Of a stretch of DNA of 64,000 bases, positions 1 to 9,829 are shown piece after piece (the first letter of the stretch is position 1; each line of letters opens with the position of its first letter). A program made the translations under genes and the position numbers. This DNA is from Bifidobacterium pluvialisilvae (GTDB taxonomy: Bacteria; Actinomycetota; Actinomycetes; Actinomycetales; Bifidobacteriaceae): positions 62,001 through 126,000 of the forward strand of contig NZ_JAHBBI010000004.1 in assembly GCF_019331695.1 (NCBI RefSeq), given 5' to 3'. The notes under the pieces are model-generated. The model made no database searches. It was not told where the DNA came from and saw only the letters and a list, made by a program, of their open reading frames with translations.

Positions 1-459
1 CGGCTGAAGAAACGCGTGCAGGAGCTCATGGAGCTCGTCGGACTCAACCCCGAACACTACAACCGGTACCCCGGCGAATTCTCCGGCGGCCAGCGCCAGC
101 GCATCGGCATCGCCCGCGCGCTCGCCCTCGACCCCGAGCTCATCATCTTCGACGAACCGGTCTCCGCGCTCGACGTCTCCATCCAGGCGCAGATCCTCAA
201 TCTCATCCAGGACCTGCAGGACGCGTTCGGCTACACCTACCTGTTCATCTCGCACGACCTCGCCGTCGTGCGCCACGTGTGCAGCCGCGTCGTCGTCATC
301 GAAAACGGCCGGATCGTGGAACGCGGCGACACCGAACGGATCTACGACGCCCCGCAGGCGCCCTTCACCAAACGCCTGCTTGCCGCGTCCATCCGAGCCG
401 TGCCCCCGGAGTCGCAGGAAACGGCCCATCGCACACTCGTCAAGGAGGTGGTGGCATGA
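1..459 (+). CDS. Oligopeptide/dipeptide ABC transporter ATP-binding protein (5' truncated)
   Basis: C-terminal half of a peptide-import ATPase of the OppF/DppF type; the reading frame is open from base 1, so the Walker A end lies outside the window. Visible are the ABC signature SGGQRQR, Walker B LIIFDEPVSALD, the switch histidine in FISHDLAVV, and the C-terminal oligopeptide-binding extension with an APFTKRLLA-like tail. It would energise uptake of peptides through the two permeases that follow. Its stop codon overlaps the next start (ATGA), which is typical of translational coupling within an operon. Whether the full protein is a single ATPase or a fused OppDF cannot be told. Confidence 0.93.
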   Translation, partial: RLKKRVQELMELVGLNPEHYNRYPGEFSGGQRQRIGIARALALDPELIIFDEPVSALDVSIQAQILNLIQDLQDAFGYTYLFISHDLAVVRHVCSRVVVIENGRIVERGDTERIYDAPQAPFTKRLLAASIRAVPPESQETAHRTLVKEVVA

Positions 460-1640
460 GCGAGGCCACCGTACGCAACACCACATCGGCCGACGCCAAG
501 ACCAGCCTCGGCTCGGTCGGCGCCGCAAGCAACAAGCCGAAGCCCGCGCGCAAGATCGAACAGCTGAGCACCGGACAGGCCACATGGCGCAGGCTCCGCC
601 ACGACAAGGCCTCGATGATCGCCCTCGGATTCATCGTGTTCCTCGTGCTCATGGCCGTCTTCGCGCCCGTGCTCGCCTCCATCACCGGACACGACCCCGC
701 GCAGCAGTACCGCGAGATCGGCCTGACCGCCACCGGTCTGCCCACCGGTCCGGGCAAGGCGTTCTGGTTCGGCGCCGACCAGCTCGGCCGCGACGAGCTC
801 GTCCGCATCGCCTACGGCGCGCGCGTATCGCTGCTGGTCGGCGTGGTCGCCTCCATGTGCGGCTCGCTCATCGCCGTCATCATCGGCGTATTGGCCGGCT
901 ACTTCGGCGGCTGGGTCGACAACGTGCTCTCCCGCATCACCGACTTCGTCATGACCATCCCGTTCCTGCTGTGCGCGCTGGCCCTCGTCTCCGTGTTCGG
1001 CGCGAGCATCCGCATGTGCCTGTTCGTCGTCATCTTCTTCTCATGGGCCGTCACCGGGCGAGTCATCCGCGCCCAGGTGCAGGTGCTCAAGAAGAAGGAG
1101 TTCGTCGAGGCGGCACGGTCGCTCGGTGCCTCCGACGCGTCCATCATCGTCAAGGACATCCTGCCGAACCTCACCGAAACGATCATCGTCTACACCACGC
1201 AGGGCATCCCCAGCTGCATCGTGTTCGAGGCGTCGCTGTCGTTCCTCGGCATGGGCATCGTGCCGCCGACGCCAAGCTGGGGCGGTATGCTCTCCGAGGC
1301 CGCCGGCAACTCCATCTACATGGTCGCGCCATGGCTCGTGTTCTTCCCCGGCCTGTTCCTGCTCATGACCACGCTTTCGTTCAACATCCTCGGTGACGGC
1401 CTGCGCGACGCCCTCGATCCGAAGGCCGGCCGGCGCATGCTCGCCAAACGACGCAGGAAGAAGGGCGCGGCCGCCGTGGCCGCGGTCACACCGGTGGCGG
1501 CGCAGATCGCCGCCGCGAACGACGACATCGCCGCGGCGACGGCCGATTCGGCACCGTTGGCATCATCCATGACGTCGGCGTCGGCGACATCGTCGACCTC
1601 ATCAACGACGTCATCAACGACGACCAAGGAAGGCGACTGA
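456..1640 (+). CDS. Peptide ABC transporter permease, DppC/OppC type
   Basis: A 394-residue inner-membrane permease. The start ATG overlaps the upstream stop and follows a good RBS (AAGGAGGTGG). Residues about 1-50 are a polar cytoplasmic leader. Several hydrophobic segments follow, with the EAA-type cytoplasmic loop (FVEAARSLGASDASIIVKD) that docks on the ATPase. The last 50 or so residues are an unusual Ala/Ser/Thr-rich low-complexity tail, absent from typical DppC proteins of about 300 residues. It is part of a peptide uptake operon with genes on both sides. Exact peptide specificity cannot be inferred. Confidence 0.93.
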   Translation: MSEATVRNTTSADAKTSLGSVGAASNKPKPARKIEQLSTGQATWRRLRHDKASMIALGFIVFLVLMAVFAPVLASITGHDPAQQYREIGLTATGLPTGPGKAFWFGADQLGRDELVRIAYGARVSLLVGVVASMCGSLIAVIIGVLAGYFGGWVDNVLSRITDFVMTIPFLLCALALVSVFGASIRMCLFVVIFFSWAVTGRVIRAQVQVLKKKEFVEAARSLGASDASIIVKDILPNLTETIIVYTTQGIPSCIVFEASLSFLGMGIVPPTPSWGGMLSEAAGNSIYMVAPWLVFFPGLFLLMTTLSFNILGDGLRDALDPKAGRRMLAKRRRKKGAAAVAAVTPVAAQIAAANDDIAAATADSAPLASSMTSASATSSTSSTTSSTTTKEGD

Positions 1641-1641
1641 C

Positions 1642-2598
1642 ATGGTCAAGCAGATTCTCCGGCGGCTCCTCTTCGCCGTCATCATCCTGTTCCTGCTGAG
1701 CATCTTCGTGTTCGCGCTGTTCTACATCGCGCCCGGCAACCCCGCCCGACTCATCGCCGGCGAAAAGGCCAGCCAGGAGGTGCTCGACCAGGTCACCCGC
1801 AACCTCGGCCTCGACAAACCCCTGTGGCAGCAGTACATCCGGTTCATCACCCACGCGTTCCAAGGCGACTTCGGCATCTCCTACCGCAACCAGACGCCCG
1901 TAACCGAACTCATCCTCTCCCGACTGCCCGTCACGTTCTCGCTCGTCGGCGGCGCCGTCATCATCTGGCTGCTCATCGGCGTGCCGCTCGGCGTGGTCTC
2001 CGCCACCCACCCCGGCACATGGAAGGACCGCCTCGCCCAGGTGCTCAGCCAGCTGTTCATCAGCTTCCCCTCCTTCGTGCTCGGCATGTTCCTGCTCTAC
2101 CTGCTTTACTACCTGCCCAAGCGCAACGGCTTCACGTTGTTCCCCCCGGGCGGCTACAAGCCCCTCGAGGACGGCTTCATCGACTGGGCATGGCACATGG
2201 TGCTGCCCTGGCTCACCCTCGCCCTGCTCATGGCCGCCCTCTACCAGCGCCTCACCCGCGCCGAGATGATCGACGTACTCGGCGAGGACTACATCCGCAC
2301 CGCCCGCGCCAAAGGCATCTCCGAACGCAAGGTCATCTACAAGCACGGCCTGCGGTCCACGCTCACCGTGCTCACCACGCAGCTCGGCGCCGACATCGGC
2401 TCCCTGCTCTCCGGCTCCATCATCATCGAACAGGTCTTCGGCCTGCAGGGAGTCGGCGCGCTCGCCGTCAAATCGGTGAACACACAGGACCGGCCCGTCA
2501 TCATCGGCGTCGTATTGCTCGGCGGATTCTTCATCGTGATGATGAACCTGCTCGTCGACATCCTCCACGTGGCGTTGGAGCCCACGCTGCGGCGCTGA
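1642..2598 (+). CDS. Peptide ABC transporter permease, DppB/OppB type
   Basis: A 318-residue integral membrane permease starting one base after the previous stop, with AAGGAAGG as RBS. It has the N-terminal membrane segment, the periplasmic stretch typical of DppB (PGNPARLIAGEKAS, LGLDKPLWQQY), the EAA loop (YIRTARAKGISERKVIYKHGL) and a C-terminal FGLQGVGALAVKSV motif. The ATPase, C-type permease, B-type permease order is the reverse of the enteric dppBCDF order. It completes the membrane channel. No binding-protein gene follows, so that component must be upstream or elsewhere. Confidence 0.94.
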   Translation: MVKQILRRLLFAVIILFLLSIFVFALFYIAPGNPARLIAGEKASQEVLDQVTRNLGLDKPLWQQYIRFITHAFQGDFGISYRNQTPVTELILSRLPVTFSLVGGAVIIWLLIGVPLGVVSATHPGTWKDRLAQVLSQLFISFPSFVLGMFLLYLLYYLPKRNGFTLFPPGGYKPLEDGFIDWAWHMVLPWLTLALLMAALYQRLTRAEMIDVLGEDYIRTARAKGISERKVIYKHGLRSTLTVLTTQLGADIGSLLSGSIIIEQVFGLQGVGALAVKSVNTQDRPVIIGVVLLGGFFIVMMNLLVDILHVALEPTLRR

Positions 2599-2696
2599 CG
2601 CATCGCATCCGCCGCTCCCCGTATCGTCGGGCCACCGGACTGTGCATGTCGCGCCCGGACGGCCCGACGGGCGCCATACGGGTACCATGGGGCCTT

Positions 2697-4136
2697 ATGC
2701 AGCAGACTGAGGCTTTGGCCATGCTCGACGCCGGCGCGAACGTGTTCCTCACCGGTGCCCCGGGCGCCGGCAAGACCTACGTATTGAACGAGTTCATCCG
2801 CGCCGCACGTCGTGCCGGCAAGTCGGTGGCCGTCACCGCGTCCACCGGCATCGCCGCCACGCACGTCAACGGGCAGACCATCCATTCGTGGAGCGGCGTC
2901 GGCGTCGCCACCGTGCTGGAGCCGGCCACGCTCAAACGCATCACAACACGACGACGCAAGGCCATCGCCGCCACCGACGTGCTCGTCATCGACGAGGTCT
3001 CGATGATGCACGCCTGGCTGTTCGACATGGTCGACGAGGTCTGCCGCGTGCTGCGCCGCGACGACCGTCCATTCGGCGGCCTGCAGGTGGTCATATCCGG
3101 CGACTTCTTCCAACTGCCGCCGGTCAGCCGGTCGGGACGCAACAACGACATGATGACGCCAAGCGAGGCGTTCCTGCGTTCGCGTGAGGAATACGCGCGG
3201 CGCGGCCTCGACCCGGAAGGCTTCGTCACCGAATCATTGGTGTGGAATCGCCTGAATCCCACAATCTGCTATCTGACCGAACAGCATCGTCAGGACGACG
3301 GCCAGCTGCTCGGCGTGCTCACCGACATCCGCGACGGCGGCGTGACCGACGCCGACCGTGCCGTGCTCGCCTCACGCATCGGACGATTCCCGGAACCGGG
3401 CGTCATCGCCACCAATCTGTTTCCCACGAATCGTCAGGCCGACGCGCTCAACGACCGCATGCTCGCCGCGATACCGGACGAAGCCCACGAATTCCACGCC
3501 GAGTCGGCCGGCTCGGCACAACTGGTGGCGCGGCTGAAAAAGAACATGCTCGCCCCCGAACGCCTCGTTCTGAAGCGTGGCGCGGCGGTCATGGCGCTGC
3601 GCAACGACCAGGACCATCAGTACGTCAACGGGTCCATCGGCACGGTCGTCGAATTCGAACAGGAGAACAAGGGCGGCTGGCCCATCGTACGGTTCGAAAA
3701 CGGCAACACCGTGACCATGAAGCCGGCCGCCTGGGAGATGATGGACGGCGAGACCGTGCTCGCCAGCGTCAACCAGGTGCCGTTGCGCTGCGCATGGGGC
3801 ATCACCATCCACAAGTCGCAGGGCATGACGCTCGACCGGGCCGTCATGGACCTGCGACGCACGTTCGCACCCGGCATGGGATACGTCGCGTTGTCCCGAG
3901 TCGAGGCGCTCGACGGACTCTATCTGCATGGCATCAACGAGAAGGCGTTCCTCGTCTCCGACGACGCCGTACGACTCGACTCCCGGCTGCGGGAGGCGTC
4001 CCGGTCGGCGTCCGAACGGCTCGCCGCCGAAGGCGCCGACGCGTTCGACCCGCGTAGACGCAAGAATTCCGACGCGCCAGGGGAGTCGTCGGATGACGAC
4101 GAATTCGACGAATTCATGCAGGACGCGCTGTTCTGA
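2697..4136 (+). CDS. PIF1-like ATP-dependent DNA helicase (SF1B)
   Basis: A 479-residue cytoplasmic helicase. Motifs in order: Walker A GAPGAGKT (residues 20-27), TASTGIAATH (Ia), VLVIDEVSMM (motif II), GGLQVVISGDFFQLPPV (motif III), and near the C-terminus AWGITIHKSQGMTLDR (motif V) and YVALSRVEALDGLYL (motif VI). These are diagnostic of the PIF1/RecD2-like SF1B group, which unwinds 5'-3'. No N-terminal accessory domain is present. The start is ambiguous: ATG 2697 lacks a strong RBS and an in-frame ATG at 2646 would add 17 residues. It follows the peptide ABC genes by about 100 bp but looks functionally unrelated. A likely role is replication-fork or G-quadruplex processing. Confidence 0.9.
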   Translation: MQQTEALAMLDAGANVFLTGAPGAGKTYVLNEFIRAARRAGKSVAVTASTGIAATHVNGQTIHSWSGVGVATVLEPATLKRITTRRRKAIAATDVLVIDEVSMMHAWLFDMVDEVCRVLRRDDRPFGGLQVVISGDFFQLPPVSRSGRNNDMMTPSEAFLRSREEYARRGLDPEGFVTESLVWNRLNPTICYLTEQHRQDDGQLLGVLTDIRDGGVTDADRAVLASRIGRFPEPGVIATNLFPTNRQADALNDRMLAAIPDEAHEFHAESAGSAQLVARLKKNMLAPERLVLKRGAAVMALRNDQDHQYVNGSIGTVVEFEQENKGGWPIVRFENGNTVTMKPAAWEMMDGETVLASVNQVPLRCAWGITIHKSQGMTLDRAVMDLRRTFAPGMGYVALSRVEALDGLYLHGINEKAFLVSDDAVRLDSRLREASRSASERLAAEGADAFDPRRRKNSDAPGESSDDDEFDEFMQDALF

Positions 4137-4165
4137 TTCGCTGTTCCGCATCGTCGTGCTGTTTT

Positions 4166-4182
4166 GTGACGTCGGACGTCAC
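4166..4182. repeat. Perfect 8-bp inverted repeat in convergent intergenic gap
   Basis: GTGACGTC and GACGTCAC arms are separated by a single G, between the helicase stop and the stop of the convergent membrane-protein gene. There is no U-tract on either side, so a protein-binding site is as likely as a terminator. Confidence 0.5.
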
Positions 4183-4236
4183 GTCCGCACACGGATCACT
4201 CGCGGCCGTCCATTGTGAACGGTCGCCAACGGCCGA

Positions 4237-7200
4237 TTATCGCAGGTCGCGTATGCGGCGGCCAAGCGTGCGCATGGCCTTGAGACTGCGTTCGTAGAAC
4301 GCGGCGACCGCAATGAGCAGCACGCCGGCCAACGCCAGCCACACCCACCAGTAGTCCGCACTGAACGCGCTGATCGCCGGCCACAACTGCACGAGCACAT
4401 GGGTGGCCAACACGACGGTCCCACACAGCAACGGCGCCTTGAGGCCGCGGACGCCGCCGACGATGATCGCCGCCACCGCCATCGTGCCGACGAACACGAT
4501 GCGTGCGGGCGTCGCCGCCATGACGAACCAGGTGATCAGCAGCGACGGCAGCATAGCGGTCAGCAGACCGGGGCCGAGCGCCCGCCAACTGCGCAACTTG
4601 GGGTCGCGGCGCATGAACACGCCGCCGACGACGAGCGCGGCGGCCGCGAACATGAGCGTCGGCAGCTCCAACGGTCTGACCGGCGCATACGTGGTCCGGC
4701 CGTCGAGCACCAGCGCATTGAGGTTCGTCATCGCGATGATGGCCGTGCCCGCCGCGGCGACGGCAAGCGTCGCGACACGACTGCGCCGACGCTCCCCGGC
4801 ATCGTCGCCGGCATCGCGGAGCCATGCGATTGCGGCGATGACGCAGACCGCGGCCAGTTGCGGTACGACGACCACCATGGGCTGGGTGATCGACGGAAAG
4901 ATGGAACTGACCGCCGGGCACCCTTTGAGACACGACACGGTGCCGGCCGCCGCCACGCCGCCGACCGCCAGCGTCCCGCTCGTCGCCATGGCCGCCACGC
5001 GTTCCGGGACGCCGGCCCGCGGGCGCGCCCGGCGCGTTCGTGCAAGGCAGACGACGGCGAAGACCGATATCATCACCGTTCCCCAAAGCAGACGGCGAAT
5101 CGTGCCGGCAAGTTCGGCGCCCAGGCCAAACGTCGCATACGGCTCCGGAACCAGCAGGGACTGGATGGGGTAGGTCATCGATATCATGGCCCATCCCAGC
5201 AAGGCGATGACGGGCACGACGGCGACGGCGCGCGGCGCGTCGCCGATGTCGCCGGCGATCAGTACGTACCAGACGACGAGCATCACGATCATGACGACGT
5301 CGGCGAGAATATGGATGACGTCATACCCCTTGCAGTTCAGTATGGCCAGGGAGGCCGCCGACAGCAGCGACAGCACCTGCATGGTGCGCAGCACGTATAC
5401 GACGTAGGGGAGCGGCGCGCGTGGTGTGGGTGGTGATGTGGTTGGTGATGTGATGGTTGGTGTGGTTGGTGTGGTTGGTGTGGTTGGTGTGGTTGGTGTT
5501 GCGGGAGATGCCGCTCTGCCGACGGCGGGGATCGTCGTGGCGGCCGGGATTGCCTTGGCATGGATCGTCTCGGCGGGCATTGCCATGGCCGTTGTGGCGG
5601 GGACTCCGGCGGCGAGGAACTTGACGGCGAGGGCGATGGCGGCGAACACGACGGGAAGGGCAACGAACGCGGCCAATACTATCGTGCGGTCAGAGGGCAG
5701 CGTGGCCGCCAGACACGCCGTCGAAGCCCCGACGACGATGGCGGGGACGACGAACTGACGGGCAATCGTGCGCGACAGCCATAGCAGGGTCACGGTCAGC
5801 ATCAGCATGGTGACGAACGTGGGAAGAATCTGTTCCGGCATCGCCGACGGCAGGAACGACGGCCGGGATATCGTCATGGTCAGGGGCACATTGACGGTCG
5901 TGACGAGCATCGCGGGGGCGCTCATCGTCAGTTGCACGACCAGCGAGGCGATGACGACGATCATGGCGATGACGCGTCCGATGCCGCGTTCCTTCGGGGA
6001 GAGACGCCACGGGGACGGCAGGGCGGACGCGGAAGGCGGGGCTGACGGGGATGGCGAGGGCGACGCTGGCGACGCAGAGGGTGACGGGGATACAGAGGGC
6101 GACGGGTCCTGTGGGGTTTGCGGGGATTGATGGGTGGAAATCCGGGCGGCTGGTTTCATGGTGAACGCATGCGCCAGCGCCGCATACGCGCAGGCGAACA
6201 CGCAGGCCATCGCGCAGGGGATGATGAGATTCCAGTCGTTCCGCCGTTGCGCGTCGACCCCGGCGAACACCAGCTGGTCGATGGCCGCCGCGACCGGCAT
6301 GAACGAGAGGGCGGCCATGGGCAGCACCAGCATGGGGACGGCCGGCGCGATGACGACGAAACGGCGGTGCAGCAGCGGCCAGCACGCCAGCCAGACCAGT
6401 GTGGAGAGCACGGGGACGGCAATCAGCCGCAGCATGTTTTCGGAGCCGGATGGCAGCGCCATGGCAGCCAGCGTCGCCAAGGCGCCGGCGGCCATGCCGA
6501 GGACGGTCACGGTGTTGCGTTCCAGATTCGGAGTCCTGACGGCGTCGTGACGATGCCCCGGCATAAGCGTTCCCGCCGGTATGGCGGCCACCGCGACGAT
6601 AAGCGTCGACGCCCACAGTCGCATGGTGCCGTTGCCGTCGAAGACGATCGTGAAGACGGGGCGGACGCCGAACAGGCCGTACAGGGCGAGCATGAGGCCG
6701 AACGGGGCCACGAACGCCGGGAACAGCGTGAGGACGCGCAGCGGGCGATGGTCGTGGGTCGGGTCGGGAGCGTGATGGTTGTGGGGTGGGGCAGGCGTGC
6801 GATGCTCTCGCATACGGCAGACGCCCCACAATCCCAGGCTGAGACCGGAGATCAGCAGCATTCCCAGGCCGGTGACGGCGTCGTCCGGAACGTTTGCGAA
6901 CGCCGGCAGATTCGGCGCGAGCAGCGAGTCGATGGCCAGGGCGATGAGCGACGCCCATCCGACGCCCTCCGCCGTGATGCGCAGGCGGTTTCGCAGGACG
7001 AACGCCACTCCTAGGCCAAGTAGGCCGATAACGGCGATGGCGATGCCGCGTTGCGTGTCGTTCAGTAGCGAATACGTGAGCGCGGCGAACACGAACACCG
7101 CGGCCGACACCAGCACGATGCCTGTGGCCAGCAGTAGGATCTGCACGTTGAACCGCTGATGCGGGGCGGTGGGAGTCTGCGGTTGCGGGGCAGCGGACCG

Positions 7201-7779
7201 TTGCGGTGCGGGTCGCCGTACGGCGGTCTGCTGTGGTCCGGCCGGACGCATGTGCGTGACGGACTGCATAGGCTGCGGGGGAACGGGTCGTGGGGAGGAG
7301 GCCGGAGACAGCCGCATCTCGTCGAGCAGCTGGGTGCGTTCGCGCAGCAGCCTCGCCGCCTCCATGCCGAACTCGAGGATTCGCCGCGCCTGCGGGTTCG
7401 TGAGGTCCACGCCTGTGGGGGAGTGGTGCGGGTCGGTGATCGTGGTGAACGTGTCGGGGTAGATGTTCGGATTGGTCAGCACATCGGGGTTGCGTGGCCA
7501 CGCGTTGAGCGTCACCCCCTTGGGAGGCCGCATCGACGGGTCGCGAAGGGCGTCGATGATGCGGTCTCGCTGCTCCAGCGCCTTGGCCGCACGACGGCTG
7601 ATGTCGAGCAGGCGACGGGAACGGGGGTCGTTGAGGTCGATGCCGGTAGGGGTGAACCGTCCGGTCACCGGCGTGAACGTGTCGGGATTCAGACCTGTGG
7701 AGAGCAGTTGTTCGACGGACCGTGGCCAGCGGTTCATCGTCTGAGCGCCACCCGTCTCGAATACGGCGTTGTGATTCAT
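4237..7779 (-). CDS. Very large multi-pass membrane protein with duplicated N-terminal motif; function unknown
   Basis: An 1180-residue protein read from ATG 7779, preceded by AGAAGGGA on the minus strand. The cytoplasmic N-terminus holds two copies of a roughly 55-residue unit, recognisable by NPDTFTPVTG...PTGIDLNDPRSRRLL and YPDTFTTITD...PTGVDLTNPQARRIL, each followed by a charged helix. A Pro/Gln-rich linker follows. The remainder is a long series of probably more than 20 hydrophobic segments, interrupted by two low-complexity loops: Ser/Pro repeats, and Thr-Pro repeats encoded by a 9-bp tandem DNA repeat. The architecture resembles the large actinobacterial SCO7613-type membrane proteins of unknown function. 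It diverges from proS. Confidence 0.85.
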   Translation of the reverse strand: MNHNAVFETGGAQTMNRWPRSVEQLLSTGLNPDTFTPVTGRFTPTGIDLNDPRSRRLLDISRRAAKALEQRDRIIDALRDPSMRPPKGVTLNAWPRNPDVLTNPNIYPDTFTTITDPHHSPTGVDLTNPQARRILEFGMEAARLLRERTQLLDEMRLSPASSPRPVPPQPMQSVTHMRPAGPQQTAVRRPAPQRSAAPQPQTPTAPHQRFNVQILLLATGIVLVSAAVFVFAALTYSLLNDTQRGIAIAVIGLLGLGVAFVLRNRLRITAEGVGWASLIALAIDSLLAPNLPAFANVPDDAVTGLGMLLISGLSLGLWGVCRMREHRTPAPPHNHHAPDPTHDHRPLRVLTLFPAFVAPFGLMLALYGLFGVRPVFTIVFDGNGTMRLWASTLIVAVAAIPAGTLMPGHRHDAVRTPNLERNTVTVLGMAAGALATLAAMALPSGSENMLRLIAVPVLSTLVWLACWPLLHRRFVVIAPAVPMLVLPMAALSFMPVAAAIDQLVFAGVDAQRRNDWNLIIPCAMACVFACAYAALAHAFTMKPAARISTHQSPQTPQDPSPSVSPSPSASPASPSPSPSAPPSASALPSPWRLSPKERGIGRVIAMIVVIASLVVQLTMSAPAMLVTTVNVPLTMTISRPSFLPSAMPEQILPTFVTMLMLTVTLLWLSRTIARQFVVPAIVVGASTACLAATLPSDRTIVLAAFVALPVVFAAIALAVKFLAAGVPATTAMAMPAETIHAKAIPAATTIPAVGRAASPATPTTPTTPTTPTTPTITSPTTSPPTPRAPLPYVVYVLRTMQVLSLLSAASLAILNCKGYDVIHILADVVMIVMLVVWYVLIAGDIGDAPRAVAVVPVIALLGWAMISMTYPIQSLLVPEPYATFGLGAELAGTIRRLLWGTVMISVFAVVCLARTRRARPRAGVPERVAAMATSGTLAVGGVAAAGTVSCLKGCPAVSSIFPSITQPMVVVVPQLAAVCVIAAIAWLRDAGDDAGERRRSRVATLAVAAAGTAIIAMTNLNALVLDGRTTYAPVRPLELPTLMFAAAALVVGGVFMRRDPKLRSWRALGPGLLTAMLPSLLITWFVMAATPARIVFVGTMAVAAIIVGGVRGLKAPLLCGTVVLATHVLVQLWPAISAFSADYWWVWLALAGVLLIAVAAFYERSLKAMRTLGRRIRDLR
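5455..5500. repeat. 9-bp tandem repeat (GGTGTGGTT, about five copies) inside membrane-protein gene
   Basis: Consecutive copies of GGTGTGGTT on the plus strand encode a Thr-Thr-Pro repeat loop on the minus strand. The unit is a multiple of three, so copy-number change would alter loop length without shifting the frame. Confidence 0.9.
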
Positions 7780-7913
7780 GTGCAGTCCCTTCTGATTCAC
7801 TGCCATCTCAAGTCTGTCACATTTCCGCACCGTCGTGAAGCAGGGGAACGTGCGTTTTTCCCGCCGCACGCGGCCGCCGTTGATGTCCCTTAACATGAAT
7901 ACCCTTGGGGTTT

Positions 7914-9731
7914 ATGAGTTCCAAAGCATTGCGTATGTCTACGCTGTTCCTTCGCACGCTGCGCGAAGATCCCGCCGACGCGGACGTCGATTCCGCAAAA
8001 CTGCTGCAGCGCGCCGGATATATCCGTAAGGCCGCCCCGGGCATCTGGACGTGGCTGCCGCTGGGCCTGAGGGTCCTCGACAAGATCGAGGACATCATCC
8101 GCGAGGAGATCAACGGCATCGGCGCCCAGGAAGTGCACTTCCCCGCCCTGCTGCCGCGCGAACCGTACGAGGCCACCCACCGCTGGGAGGAATACGGCGA
8201 CAACATCTTCCGCCTCAAGGACCGTCACCAGGCCGATTACCTGCTCGCGCCGACGCATGAGGAGATGTTCACTCTGCTGGTCAAGGACATGTACTCCTCG
8301 TACAAGGACCTGCCCGTCGTCCTCTACCAGATCCAGACCAAGTACCGCGACGAGTTCCGTCCGCGCGCCGGCCTCATCCGCGGCCGCGAGTTCATCATGA
8401 AGGACGCCTACTCGTTCAACATCGACGAGGAGGGTCTGCGCAAGGCCTACTACGACGAGCGCGGCGCCTACGAGCGCATCTTCCAGCGCCTCGATCTCAA
8501 GTACGTGCCCGTGTTCGCCATGTCCGGCCCGATGGGAGGCTCCGCCTCCGAGGAGTTCCTCGCTCCCATGCCGATCGGCGAGGACACGTTCGCGCTCGCC
8601 CCCTCCGGCAAGGCCTGGAACGTCGAGGCGCTCACCACGCCCGAGCTGCCGGCCGTCGACTGCTCGAACACGCCCGCCGCGACCAAGGAGTCCACGCCCG
8701 ACGCCAAGACCATCGACAACATGATCGAGCGCGCCAACGCCGACCATCCGCGTGCCGACGGCCGATCGTGGGAGGCCTCCGACATCCTCAAGAACGTCGT
8801 CATCGCCGTCAAGCATCCCGAGGACGAGGACCACGACGAGCCGTGGCGCGAGGTGATCGTCGTGGGCGTGCCCGGCGACCGCACCGTCGACATGAAGCGT
8901 CTTGAGGCGCAGTTCGCCCCCGCCGAGCTCGAGGAGGCCACCGAAGAGGACCTCAAGGCCCATCCGGAACTGGTCCCCGGCTACATCGGACCGATGGTGC
9001 TGGGCCCGCAGGCCGAGGCCGCCGGTGTGGAGAACCCGGTGCGCTACTTCCTCGACGCGCACGTGGTCGAAGGCTCCGCATGGTTCACCGGCGCCGACGA
9101 GCACGAGGTCGACTACTACAACCTCGTCTACGGCCGTGACTTCAAGGCCGACGGCACCGTCGAGGCCGTCGAGGTGCGCCATGGCGACATGAGCCCCGAC
9201 GGCTCCGGCCCGCTGAGCTTCGAGCGCGGCGTGGAGATCGGCCAGGTGTTCCAGCTGGGTCTCAAGTACTCCAACGCGCTGGGCCTCAAGGTGCTCGACC
9301 AGAACGGCAAGGCCGTGCCCGTGTGGATGGGCTGCTACGGCATCGGCGTCTCCCGCGTGCTCGCCTGCATCGCCGAGACGCATCACGACGAGCGTGGCCT
9401 GGCATGGCCGGCCGTCATCGCCCCCGCCCAGGTGCATGTGGTCGCCACCGGCAAGAACGCCGAGGCGTTCGAGGCCGCCGAGAACCTCGTCACCGAGCTC
9501 GAGAACAAGGGCATCGAGGTCATCTACGACGACCGCAAGAAGGTCTCCCCGGGCGTGAAGTTCAAGGACGCCGAGCTCATCGGCGCCCCGCTGATTGCCG
9601 TCGCCGGACGCGACACCGTGAACAACGGCACCATCGAGGTGCGCGACCGTAACGGCGAGAACGACGCGGCCGTGCCGGTCGCCGAGGCCGCCGACGTCAT
9701 TGCGGACCGCATCGCCGGCCTGCTGAAGTAG
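7914..9731 (+). CDS. proS: Prolyl-tRNA synthetase
   Basis: A 605-residue class II synthetase that charges tRNA-Pro. The start MSSKALRMSTLFLRTLRED is chosen at ATG 7914 (weak TTGGGG upstream; an in-frame TTG at 7905 is less likely). Class II motifs are visible: motif 1 region GIWTWLPLGLRVLDKIE, motif 2 around TKYRDEFRPRAGLIRGREFIMKD, motif 3 MGCYGIGVSRVLACIAE. Between motifs 2 and 3 lies the INS editing-type insertion of bacterial ProS (about residues 220-400). The C-terminal anticodon-binding domain follows (VHVVATGKN...YDDRKKVSPGVKFKDAELIG). The sequence closely fits bifidobacterial ProS and supports the taxonomic call. Confidence 0.98.
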   Translation: MSSKALRMSTLFLRTLREDPADADVDSAKLLQRAGYIRKAAPGIWTWLPLGLRVLDKIEDIIREEINGIGAQEVHFPALLPREPYEATHRWEEYGDNIFRLKDRHQADYLLAPTHEEMFTLLVKDMYSSYKDLPVVLYQIQTKYRDEFRPRAGLIRGREFIMKDAYSFNIDEEGLRKAYYDERGAYERIFQRLDLKYVPVFAMSGPMGGSASEEFLAPMPIGEDTFALAPSGKAWNVEALTTPELPAVDCSNTPAATKESTPDAKTIDNMIERANADHPRADGRSWEASDILKNVVIAVKHPEDEDHDEPWREVIVVGVPGDRTVDMKRLEAQFAPAELEEATEEDLKAHPELVPGYIGPMVLGPQAEAAGVENPVRYFLDAHVVEGSAWFTGADEHEVDYYNLVYGRDFKADGTVEAVEVRHGDMSPDGSGPLSFERGVEIGQVFQLGLKYSNALGLKVLDQNGKAVPVWMGCYGIGVSRVLACIAETHHDERGLAWPAVIAPAQVHVVATGKNAEAFEAAENLVTELENKGIEVIYDDRKKVSPGVKFKDAELIGAPLIAVAGRDTVNNGTIEVRDRNGENDAAVPVAEAADVIADRIAGLLK

Positions 9732-9755
9732 TCTCGCCCGTCGAAAGCGGACCGG

Positions 9756-9790
9756 GGGAGCCGACCTGTCATGGGTCGGCTCCCTTTTTT
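9756..9790 (+). terminator. Rho-independent terminator of proS
   Basis: An 11-bp perfect stem (GGGAGCCGACC / GGTCGGCTCCC) with a short loop is followed directly by six T, 25 bp after the proS stop. Confidence 0.93.
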
Positions 9791-9829
9791 CATGCCGATG
9801 CTTCCATGACCTTGTGGAAGGCCATGAAG

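Noticed and set aside
5455-5500. 9-bp tandem repeat as a phase-variation switch
   Set aside because: The unit is a multiple of three, so gain or loss only lengthens or shortens a Thr-Pro loop.
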